Positions 45,003 to 52,989 of a DNA stretch of 64,000 bases are shown in pieces (position 1 is the stretch's first letter; each line of letters begins with the position of its first letter). The DNA is from Sphingobacterium sp. SYP-B4668. GTDB taxonomy: Bacteria > Bacteroidota > Bacteroidia > Sphingobacteriales > Sphingobacteriaceae. A program made the translations under genes and the position numbers. The stretch is from positions 4,278,001 through 4,342,000 of the forward strand of contig NZ_CP115483.1 of NCBI RefSeq assembly GCF_027627455.1, in the 5' to 3' direction. Under the pieces are notes generated by a model. It saw only the letters and a program-made list of their open reading frames with translations, had not been told where the DNA came from and searched no databases.

Positions 45003-48000
45003 TTGAAAAAAATTGCATTTATCTACACAGTTTACGTATTGCTTGTGCTGGGCCATGTTCAGGCACAACCTATCTATTTTAAAAATTACCAGACCAAAGA
45101 TGGTCTGTCCAATAACACAGTGACCTGTATAACACAGGATATGCAGGGATTTTTGTGGTTCGGGAGTCGAAATGGATTGAATCGCTTTGATGGTAACAGC
45201 TTCAAGATATTCCAACATAATATCTTCGATAGGCAGAGTATAGGAAGTTCTTCCATTTTAAGTCTATTAACGGATAGTAAAGGCACCATGTGGGTAGGCA
45301 CCACTCAGGGAACATATATATACGACCCTGTAAAAGAGAATTTCAGACATTTTAATCAAATCCCCGCAGGTGAGGTCCGTTCTATAAAAGAATCGGGAGG
45401 CTTCATTTGGCTCTCTTCTAATGGCAAACTGTACCGATGGAATCTCTCTGACTCCAAAGTATCATCTTTCAACCCCGATGAAGGGGATATCATTGCAGCT
45501 ACAAGCAACCAACAGGGTGAGCTATGGGTTGTCACGAGTAGCTACTCCATACAACGATACGATGTCAAACTGGGTCAATTCATCGAAATTGATTTATCTT
45601 CGGTAAACAAAAAGATACGCTCTAAAATAAGGACCGTGTATGGGATTAACGATTCTCTTTTAATTATTGGCACGACGAATACCGCTTATATATTTGACAG
45701 CAAAGAGGAGCGACTGACTAATCTATTTGCTAGCTGGACTCCCAAGAAAGCCATTCAGATCAATAGCATTATTCAGCAAACGAAAAATGTCTTCTGGCTA
45801 GGTACAGAGACTGGGATATACACGTATGACATAGAGACGAAAAGTCTACACAGCATAAAAAAAGACCCGCTTAATCCCTTTTCGATATCTGACAACGTTG
45901 TTGTTGAGTTTTTTCGGGATAAAGAAGGAAGCATTTGGACTGGGACGTTCTTTGGTGGATTAAATCAATATATCAATCAGTTTGATAATTTTAAGAAGTA
46001 CCTATCTGGTTTTGGAAAATCAGCTCTATCCGGAAATATCGTGCATGAAATCAGCAAAGATAAGTATGGCAACTTCTGGATAGGAACGGAGGATGGTGGA
46101 CTGAATAAAATTGACCCTAAATCTGGGGTGACGGAGCATTTTAGAGCGGATGGTAAGACAGGGAGCATCACGCACAATAACATTCACGGACTTGCTACAA
46201 TCGGTGATGAATTGTGGATAGGCTCGACATCACATGGGCTTGACATCTTGGATATAAAAACGGGAAAGTTAAAACGTCACTACAATGAAATTGGCGAGGG
46301 TGCATTGCGAAGTACGTTTGTAGTTTGCCTGTTCAAGACGAAAGACAACACCATGCTGCTAGGTACTGACCGTGGATTGTATCAGTATGATAGCAAAAGT
46401 AAAACCTTTCAACTTTTGCCTATTAAATCGGCCTGGATACAGGGCATACATGAGGATGCAGAAGGTATACTTTGGATCAACACCTATGGCAGTGGTGTAT
46501 TAATATATGACCGAGTATCTGCGTGTGTACGTCAGTTGTATTCCGAACCTGGGAAATCCAATACTTTGATCAATAACTACGTTAATGGACTTTTTGAAGA
46601 CAGCAAAAGAAACATATGGCTTTGTACAGAAGGGGGCCTATCTAAATATCAAAGAAATGGCCTTTTCACCAACTATCTAACTGAGACAGGTTTGGCTTCC
46701 AACCAAGTGTTCAAGGCTCTGGAGGATGACAACAATACGATTTGGATATCAACAGGTAGAGGGTTGGTCAGACTAGACGATAAAAATCCAAAAGGCATCA
46801 TGTATACAGCGAGGGACGGACTTCCTACGGAACAGTTTAATTACAATTCTGCCTTTAAAGATACAGACGGGACCCTATATTTTGGAACAATTAAGGGAAT
46901 GGTGAGCTTCAACCCGGCCAAATCTATTAAAAACCACTTTGTCCCCCCTATCGTAATCAGCAGCATACAAATTAACAATGCCGATTCTCCTGTACGAGAA
47001 GATGGGTTTTTAAAACGGTCAATCTCCTTGACATCAGAAATCAAACTTACCTACGACCATTCGAATATCAACTTTAACATAGCCGCTTTAAGCTACGCAT
47101 CACCGAAAAGTAATGCATACCGATATACTATGGAAGGTTATGATAAAGGATGGACGGAAATCAGTGGTAATCAAAAAATATATTACAACAAGCTTCCTCC
47201 TGGAACCTATACCTTTAAGTTCATGGGGGCCAACAACAATGGTGTATGGAATCCGAAGCAAAAGGAGCTACGAATTATCGTTTCTCCACCGTGGTGGTCT
47301 TCGAATTGGGCTTACACCTTATATGTATTGATTGCTAGCACTATCGTCCTCTTTGTATTGCGATATTATTTCTTACTTGTAAAGGCCAATAATGCCCGAA
47401 AAATGGATATATATGAGCGAAAAAAAGAACAGGAAATATACAATCTTAAATTAGAATTTTTCACCAACCTTGCACACGAGATTCGAACACCGCTGACGTT
47501 GATCAAAATGCCTATCGAAAAAATCATACGTACCCAAATATTTGTGGACAGCGAAACCATCCAGGATCTAGCACTAATCGATAAGAACACTTCTAGACTC
47601 ATCCGACTCACGAATCAATTACTAGACTTTAGAAAAGCAGAAACCAATAATATGAGCCTTATTTTCACTAAAACGGATATTAATGTGTTACTATCCGAAG
47701 TATTCAATGATCTGAATTATTTGGCTAAGGACAAATCATTACAATATGAGCTGTCTTTGCCCCGTATCAGTCTGACTGCCTATGTTGACGAAGAGGCATT
47801 TAGGAAGATATTCACCAATCTCATTCACAATGCCATTAAGTATGCTGCGAATGAGGTTGCCATAAAATTACTTCCATTCAACAGCGATGATATCATGTTC
47901 AATGTAGAATTCCGAAATGATGGGGAGCTCGTTCCTATCGAAAAAAAAGAAAAAATTTTCGAACCTTTTTACAGATTGAACGAATCAGATAAAGATACAG

Positions 48001-48974
48001 GAACGGGTATCGGCCTACCACTCTCTCGTTCATTAATCGAGTTACACAAGGGCAGCTTATCTCTAATCTATACCGAAGAGAATAGGAACCTCTTCCTGCT
48101 TTGTTGCCCAATCTTACAAGACCAATCTCTGGATATAAGATCCTTTCATGAAGAGATGGATGACCAGGATTGCAGCAATGTCTATTATCCTGATGCTCAA
48201 CATGACATGGATAAGCCGGTCATCCTCTTAGTGGAAGATAATAAAGAGATACTTGCGTATCTTAATAAGGAGCTAAAAGTCACCTATACTATTCTAAGAG
48301 CTAGCAACGGGGCTGAGGCTCTTGATATTTTGGACAGTAATAACGTACAACTCGTGCTAACAGACATTATGATGCCTGTCATGGATGGCTTGGCTTTATG
48401 CAAAAGAATCAAAACGGATATCTTGTACAGCCATATTCCCGTCATTTTCCTGACGGCAAAAAATGCGTTGGATGCCAAAATTCAGGGATTGAAGAGTGGT
48501 GCTGATGCATATATTGAGAAACCATTCTCCATGGAATATTTAATGGTACAAATACGTAGCATGCTTAACAATCGAAAAATTATCAGGGATTACTTCAGTA
48601 CTTCCTCTTCAAATCTAATGGAAATTAATGTCTCAGCACCAGATAAAGATTTTATTGGCCAGTTGAATACCATCATTTATGATAATATATCCGATATTGA
48701 CCTTAATGTAGAGGAACTAGCTAAGTTAATGAATATGAGTAGGCCTACTTTATATCGTAAGATCAAGGGACTTTCGGATTTAACGCCTAACGAACTGATT
48801 AACATATCTAGACTAAAAAGGGCGGCTGAACTACTCTTACAGAAAGAGTACAATATTACGCAAATCGCTACAATGGTAGGTTATACGGTACAGTCCAACT
48901 TTTCTCGAGATTTTCACAAACATTATGGTATGACTCCCAGTGTCTATATAGCAGGGAGTGGGAAGTCTCAATAG
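45003..48974 (+). CDS. Hybrid two-component system regulator (HTCS)
   Basis: 1323 residues. Signal peptide MKKIAFIYTVYVLLVLGHVQ, then two-propeller sensor of Reg_prop repeats (about 25-670; repeated W-x-G-T units), a Y_Y_Y domain (about 690-755), one membrane helix (about 768-793), HisKA with His825 in NLAHEIRTPLTL, HATPase with NLIHNAIKYA and DTGTGIGLPLSRS, a receiver with Asp1121 in LTDIMMPVMDG, and an AraC-type helix-turn-helix to the end. The start codon is TTG, with AAAGGA 10 nt upstream; no ATG exists until after the signal peptide. It should sense a ligand in the periplasm and activate the divergent SusC/SusD pair. Confidence 0.95.
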   Translation: MKKIAFIYTVYVLLVLGHVQAQPIYFKNYQTKDGLSNNTVTCITQDMQGFLWFGSRNGLNRFDGNSFKIFQHNIFDRQSIGSSSILSLLTDSKGTMWVGTTQGTYIYDPVKENFRHFNQIPAGEVRSIKESGGFIWLSSNGKLYRWNLSDSKVSSFNPDEGDIIAATSNQQGELWVVTSSYSIQRYDVKLGQFIEIDLSSVNKKIRSKIRTVYGINDSLLIIGTTNTAYIFDSKEERLTNLFASWTPKKAIQINSIIQQTKNVFWLGTETGIYTYDIETKSLHSIKKDPLNPFSISDNVVVEFFRDKEGSIWTGTFFGGLNQYINQFDNFKKYLSGFGKSALSGNIVHEISKDKYGNFWIGTEDGGLNKIDPKSGVTEHFRADGKTGSITHNNIHGLATIGDELWIGSTSHGLDILDIKTGKLKRHYNEIGEGALRSTFVVCLFKTKDNTMLLGTDRGLYQYDSKSKTFQLLPIKSAWIQGIHEDAEGILWINTYGSGVLIYDRVSACVRQLYSEPGKSNTLINNYVNGLFEDSKRNIWLCTEGGLSKYQRNGLFTNYLTETGLASNQVFKALEDDNNTIWISTGRGLVRLDDKNPKGIMYTARDGLPTEQFNYNSAFKDTDGTLYFGTIKGMVSFNPAKSIKNHFVPPIVISSIQINNADSPVREDGFLKRSISLTSEIKLTYDHSNINFNIAALSYASPKSNAYRYTMEGYDKGWTEISGNQKIYYNKLPPGTYTFKFMGANNNGVWNPKQKELRIIVSPPWWSSNWAYTLYVLIASTIVLFVLRYYFLLVKANNARKMDIYERKKEQEIYNLKLEFFTNLAHEIRTPLTLIKMPIEKIIRTQIFVDSETIQDLALIDKNTSRLIRLTNQLLDFRKAETNNMSLIFTKTDINVLLSEVFNDLNYLAKDKSLQYELSLPRISLTAYVDEEAFRKIFTNLIHNAIKYAANEVAIKLLPFNSDDIMFNVEFRNDGELVPIEKKEKIFEPFYRLNESDKDTGTGIGLPLSRSLIELHKGSLSLIYTEENRNLFLLCCPILQDQSLDIRSFHEEMDDQDCSNVYYPDAQHDMDKPVILLVEDNKEILAYLNKELKVTYTILRASNGAEALDILDSNNVQLVLTDIMMPVMDGLALCKRIKTDILYSHIPVIFLTAKNALDAKIQGLKSGADAYIEKPFSMEYLMVQIRSMLNNRKIIRDYFSTSSSNLMEINVSAPDKDFIGQLNTIIYDNISDIDLNVEELAKLMNMSRPTLYRKIKGLSDLTPNELINISRLKRAAELLLQKEYNITQIATMVGYTVQSNFSRDFHKHYGMTPSVYIAGSGKSQ

Positions 48975-49000
48975 CATTAAGAAATTGTTGTTCTCAAATT

Positions 49001-49016
49001 TCGGGGTGGCAGGATT
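49001..49016 (-). repeat. Copy of the tRNA-Pro 3' end
   Basis: TCGGGGTGGCAGGATT is identical to 49131-49146, the last 16 nt of tRNA-Pro. The copies are 130 bp apart in the same orientation. The sequence between them has a TTCGATCC word but does not fold as a tRNA. Confidence 0.8.
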
Positions 49017-49098
49017 GGCTCAGTCCCTCTCGCCCTAAACACAATCCCTAAGCTTCCTACGGATCGAACTAACGGTTCTCATCAGCCATCCCCAAACG

Positions 49099-49129
49099 AA
49101 AAAAGCCCTAACTTTCGTTAGAGCTTTTT
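49099..49129 (-). terminator. Terminator of tRNA-Pro
   Basis: A 13-bp stem with one mismatch (AAAAAGCCCTAAC with GTTAGAGCTTTTT, loop TTTC), directly after the tRNA on the minus strand and ending in a T run. Confidence 0.85.
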
Positions 49130-49130
49130 G

Positions 49131-49204
49131 TCGGGGTGGCAGGATTCGAACCTACGACCTCCACATCCCAAATGTGGCGCGATACCGGGCTACGCTACAC
49201 CCCG
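49131..49204 (-). tRNA. tRNA-Pro (anticodon TGG)
   Basis: On the minus strand the acceptor arms CGGGGTG and CACCCCG pair, followed by discriminator A. The D arm lies in TAGCGTAGCCCGGTATCGC, the anticodon stem is CCACA/TGTGG with loop TTTGGGA (anticodon TGG), and the T arm has GTTCGAATC. Length is 74 nt and CCA is not encoded. Confidence 0.96.
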
Positions 49205-49708
49205 AAAAGGTATCACCTTTTTTTCTGTGGCACAAATATACGGCGAAAATCCATTTTACCAAATATTTTTTCATCTTTTATTTGTGCGTCCATCTGGAGG
49301 TTCCGTAGCGCACAATGACTCCCCTTTACATCACTCCTTCTTTAATTTCAGAAGACGCTCTTCTCCAGGCCCTTGCCGCAAATAGATAGTGTATCGACAT
49401 CTCCGCGCCGTCGCTATCCAGTAACGAAGACCAAATGACAGGATGTAATCGTATATATGTGATTGATGGCTATTGTACAGAAGATCAGCTGTTCATGAAA
49501 AAAGTCTATGTATGGCACACTTAGAGAAGAGACTCCTTTCCAAACTTGATTTGAAGAAAAGTAAATTATAATCAGAAAAATGTCTATTTTTGCATCGAAA
49601 TCGAAGCAAGACACTTTTTTGAAAAAAGTATTTTCATAAATGAAAAAAAAGCTGTAATATTGCATTCCGATTTTTGCAGGACAAAATCGTTATTAATTAC
49701 TCGAAATC
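49205..49708. other. 504-bp gap upstream of rplS
   Basis: No gene was supported. TATTTTTG at 49585-49592 fits the -7 box and TAATATTG at 49655-49662 is one base off; either could drive rplS. The region is A/T-rich from 49550 on. Confidence 0.45.
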
Positions 49709-50056
49709 ATGGATTTAGTAAAATTTGTAGAAGAACAAGCGGTTACGAAGAATGAAATTCCCGCTTTCAAAGCAGGAGATACCATCAGCGTTCATTATAA
49801 AATTCGCGAAGGAAATAAAGAGCGTGTGCAAGTGTACCAAGGTGTGGTGATCCAATTAAACAGCGAAGGTGCGAATGCAACTTTCACCGTACGTAAGATC
49901 TCTAACGGAATTGGTGTAGAACGTATTTTCCCTGTAAACTCCCCTAACATTGATCAAATTGTAGTAAACAGCTACGGTAAAGTTCGTCGTGCGAAATTAT
50001 ATTATCTTCGCGAACGTACTGGTAAAGCTGCTCGTATCAAAACAAGACGAGTATAA
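49709..50056 (+). CDS. rplS: 50S ribosomal protein L19
   Basis: 115 residues, the usual length. The conserved blocks FKAGDTISVHYKIREGNKER, GVVIQLNSEGANATFTVRKI and GIGVERIFPVNSPNIDQI identify L19, which sits at the 30S/50S interface. It stands alone here without trmD or rpsP and is followed by a strong terminator. Confidence 0.97.
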   Translation: MDLVKFVEEQAVTKNEIPAFKAGDTISVHYKIREGNKERVQVYQGVVIQLNSEGANATFTVRKISNGIGVERIFPVNSPNIDQIVVNSYGKVRRAKLYYLRERTGKAARIKTRRV

Positions 50057-50074
50057 TTACTTACTTAAAGCAAT

Positions 50075-50110
50075 AAAAAAAGGCTTTGGATTTATTTCAA
50101 AGCCTTTTTT
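50075..50110 (+). terminator. Terminator after rplS
   Basis: AAAAAAGGCTTTG pairs with CAAAGCCTTTTTT (13 bp, 9-nt loop), ending in a T run. Confidence 0.92.
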
Positions 50111-50521
50111 GCATACCTTTCTGTCCGGGCGCCAACCTTTGCGTAAAATCAGACGTCTTAGAAAAAATAAGACGGGCTCTTCTCTGTCCCTACCTCACCC
50201 AATCTTACGAACATCCTAAATCCCACAACACCCTTCCCTCTTTAAGCCGTATCTATCTGCGCAACTTGCAACATTTCGATTACAGAATGCACTAAATTTC
50301 GTTGCTAAAACATTTTACCTTACTTTCATTTTATATTTTATTCTATTTATTGCGTGTCTAAACTCAATGATATACATGAGCTAATTTCACTCGGTCCAAT
50401 TGCAGATGGGCGCTCTAGTAGATAATAATTGCTATATGGGTCAATATTATCTACATGAAGGTTCCCTTTCTTGTTTTTGAGTCGTTGAAAATCAATTTCG
50501 CGCTTTAGGTTAACCACACTG
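50111..50521. other. 411-bp gap upstream of the CBM9-like gene
   Basis: No intact gene. The right half holds the possible remnant at 50347-50520. No perfect promoter box for the CBM9-like gene was found. Confidence 0.5.
50347..50520 (-). pseudogene. Possible C-terminal gene remnant
   Basis: A minus-strand frame without start reads VNLKREIDFQRLKNKKGNLH, continues through VDNIDPYSNYYLLERPSAIG and PSEISSCISLSLDTQ, and stops at TAA 50349. The composition is protein-like and ends just before the CBM9-like gene. Family not recognised; it may be chance. Confidence 0.3.
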
Positions 50522-51622
50522 ATGAAAAACGTACTGTTCTATCTTATTTCACTTCCTGCCCTCATTCCGTCTGCAGTTGCACAACAGAGCCTGGCACAAT
50601 TTGAGGCCCTACAGAGCCTACCCAAGACATATGCGATCCCGAAGACTGAACAACCGATCATCATCGATGGACGAAATGACGAGGCTACATGGCAAAATGC
50701 GCCGTGGACTGACTTGTTCGTTGATATACAGGGGGATTCCAAGCCAACACCGACCTATCCCACACAGGTGAAGATGACCTGGGACCAGGAGTACCTATAT
50801 ATATATGCTCAATTGAAGGAGCCACATATCTGGGGAGACCTTGTCAATCATGACGACATCATCTACCATAACAATGATTTTGAAGTATTTATAAAGCCTA
50901 ATGTCCATCAAAGTGAATATTACGAAGTTGAGATCAATGCGCTCAACACAATTTTTGACCTTTTACTTTCAAAACCTTATAGATTTGGGGGGAACGCGCT
51001 GACTCACTGGGACCTCAAGGGGTTAAAATCAGCGGTGCACCTGGAGGGTACATTGAATAATGCAAAGGATATTGACAAATATTGGGCTGTAGAAATGGCT
51101 ATCCCATTTCAATCATTAAGGCCATATGGTCCAAAAATGGCTCCGAAAATCGGTGATTACTGGCAAATCAACTTTTCAAGAGTACAATGGCATCACGACC
51201 TTGAAGATGGAAAATATTCCAAAAGAAGAGTGAATGGCAAAACAAAAGAAGAAGAAAACTGGGTGTGGTCTCCTATAGGAGTAATCAACATGCACTTTCC
51301 TGAACGCTGGGGCTACGTTCAATTTGTGGAGCACGGCATTGATACGCCGCCAGCACTCCCTTCCTACTATCTCATTTCTAAACTAGCATGGAATATACAT
51401 TATCTCCAGGGTCTTTACGTGAACAGCCATCAGACTTACGCGCACAAATTGAGCTTACTCCCAAGGTATGAAAAATACATCCAACCTTTATTAAATGAGT
51501 ACGAGGTGGAGTTGCTGACCGACTCTAAGAAGAACTATTATTCCTTGCTTTTGAGAAGTAAAACAAATAAAGCGCTTATGGCTACCATCGATAGTAAAGG
51601 AAACTTTGACACCCATTTTTAA
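50522..51622 (+). CDS. CBM9-like carbohydrate-binding secreted protein
   Basis: 366 residues with a signal peptide ending SAVAQQ near 21. The CBM9/DOMON-type beta sandwich fills about 45-270: QPIIIDGRNDEATWQNAPWT, then VKMTWDQEYLYIYAQLKEPH, then NDFEVFIKP and the motif around YWAVEMAIPFQSL. Such domains bind sugar ends. About 90 unassigned residues follow. It is 1 bp upstream of the GHL10-like gene, so the two are cotranscribed and probably act together on a saccharide outside the cytoplasm. Confidence 0.85.
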   Translation: MKNVLFYLISLPALIPSAVAQQSLAQFEALQSLPKTYAIPKTEQPIIIDGRNDEATWQNAPWTDLFVDIQGDSKPTPTYPTQVKMTWDQEYLYIYAQLKEPHIWGDLVNHDDIIYHNNDFEVFIKPNVHQSEYYEVEINALNTIFDLLLSKPYRFGGNALTHWDLKGLKSAVHLEGTLNNAKDIDKYWAVEMAIPFQSLRPYGPKMAPKIGDYWQINFSRVQWHHDLEDGKYSKRRVNGKTKEEENWVWSPIGVINMHFPERWGYVQFVEHGIDTPPALPSYYLISKLAWNIHYLQGLYVNSHQTYAHKLSLLPRYEKYIQPLLNEYEVELLTDSKKNYYSLLLRSKTNKALMATIDSKGNFDTHF

Positions 51623-51623
51623 C

Positions 51624-52709
51624 ATGATGAACAACAGAAGAAATTTTTTAAAATTAGCTGCGGGAACTGTCGCAGCGCTCAGCCTAAAACCTTCATTCGC
51701 TATTTCAGGGGTCTCTGCTCCTTCTTTTAATTTTGATTATTGGTTTTGGGTAAGGCCTAGTGAAAAGGACACTGCAGCCACCCTTAAGGCCCGATATACA
51801 TCATGGAGAGAAGCGGGGGTCGTAGGTCTTCTATTTGAAAATTATTCAGAAAAACATTTTTCAATAGCAAAAGAACAGGGGCTGCAGACGCACCGTTGGA
51901 TGTGGACAATGAATAGAGGAGAAAAAGAACTACTTTCATCACACCCGGAATGGTATGCTGTATCACGCTCGGGAAAATCCTGTGCTACATCACCTGCATA
52001 TGTGGATTACTATCGTTTCTTGTGCCCGTCACATCCAGATGTACCTAAATATTTAGAAGAAAAGGCTCGCGAACAGCTGGAAAAAAAAGATGTTGACGGT
52101 CTTCATCTTGATTATATCCGATATCCAGATGTAGTATTGCCAGTCAATCTATGGCAAAATTATAAATTGGATCAAAGTACAGAATTACCGGATTACGATT
52201 TCTGTTATAGTCAATTTAGTAAGGAGGCTTTTAAAAAAGAAACTGGCATTAACATAGACCACGTGGAGTACCCTGCACAAAGTCTGTCTTGGCGAAATTT
52301 CCGCTATCGTCAAATCAATAAGATTGTCAACCGTATTGCGGAGGCCGCAAAGGAATATAACAAGCCGCTGACAGCAGCGGTATTCCCGACCCCAGATTTA
52401 GCGAAGCGCATTGTCAGACAAGATTGGACAAACTGGAATCTCTCAGCTGTATTTCCCATGATATATCATGGATTCTACCGCGAACCCATCTCTTGGATTG
52501 GAGAAGCAGTAGCCGAAGGAGTCCAAACTCTTCACCAGAAATTTCCACTATATGCCGGTCTATATTTACCCGACTTCCAGAATACCCAGGAACTTGAATC
52601 CGCTATACAGCTTGCCAAAGTAAATGGAGCTTCGGGTATTTCGCTATTTGGGGAATCCGAAATAGACCAAGAGGTCTTAGATTGCATCAAGAGGATAAAA
52701 TTTGGATAA
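51624..52709 (+). CDS. GHL10-type putative glycoside hydrolase
   Basis: 361 residues from ATG 51624, one base after the CBM9-like stop; an in-frame TTG at 51606 overlaps that gene. The leader MMNNRRNFLKLAAGTVAALS has a twin-arginine motif. The TIM-barrel shows the GHL10/DUF187 hallmark DGLHLDYIRYPD near 163-174 and the repeated barrel strand NWNLSAVFPMIYHGFY. Catalytic residues are expected among the acidic positions of LHLDYIRYPD but are not proven. The natural substrate is unknown. Confidence 0.82.
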   Translation: MMNNRRNFLKLAAGTVAALSLKPSFAISGVSAPSFNFDYWFWVRPSEKDTAATLKARYTSWREAGVVGLLFENYSEKHFSIAKEQGLQTHRWMWTMNRGEKELLSSHPEWYAVSRSGKSCATSPAYVDYYRFLCPSHPDVPKYLEEKAREQLEKKDVDGLHLDYIRYPDVVLPVNLWQNYKLDQSTELPDYDFCYSQFSKEAFKKETGINIDHVEYPAQSLSWRNFRYRQINKIVNRIAEAAKEYNKPLTAAVFPTPDLAKRIVRQDWTNWNLSAVFPMIYHGFYREPISWIGEAVAEGVQTLHQKFPLYAGLYLPDFQNTQELESAIQLAKVNGASGISLFGESEIDQEVLDCIKRIKFG

Positions 52710-52824
52710 TTATTGAATCTTCAACCACCTGACCGCAAAGGGGCTTGAGGGATTTGCGAGCATTGGCATTTGCAAGCTCCCCCTCTACATAGCTTAGTAG
52801 TTGGACAATTGTCTTGTTAAATGA

Positions 52825-52854
52825 CAACTCCTTTCTTCTAAGAGAAAGGAGTTG
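52825..52854 (+). terminator. Hairpin upstream of pyrG
   Basis: CAACTCCTTTCT pairs perfectly with AGAAAGGAGTTG (12 bp, 6-nt loop), 115 bp after the GHL10 stop and before the pyrG promoter. No long T run follows. Confidence 0.5.
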
Positions 52855-52912
52855 ATTGTAAAGATTTTCCTTTTTTCAAGCGACAATAATCATCACATCC
52901 AGAAAAATTTCC

Positions 52913-52920
52913 TATCTTTG
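52913..52920 (+). promoter_or_regulatory. -7 box for pyrG-yidC
   Basis: TATCTTTG, 69 nt before the pyrG ATG at 52990. It argues against the longer open frame that begins at 52852. Confidence 0.6.
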
Positions 52921-52989
52921 TATCCCGTACATGAAGCTGATAAATGGGACAAAAACCCATTACTTTTTAGTTCAAAATCCAACATTGCT

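Noticed and set aside
49001..49204. Integrated mobile element at tRNA-Pro
   Set aside because: The two 16-nt copies enclose only about 115 bp and no integrase or cargo gene lies in the window. Kept only as a possible scar.
49414..49665. 83-codon minus-strand frame upstream of rplS
   Set aside because: Phe/Ile-rich translation of A/T-rich DNA overlapping the probable rplS promoter; no recognisable feature.
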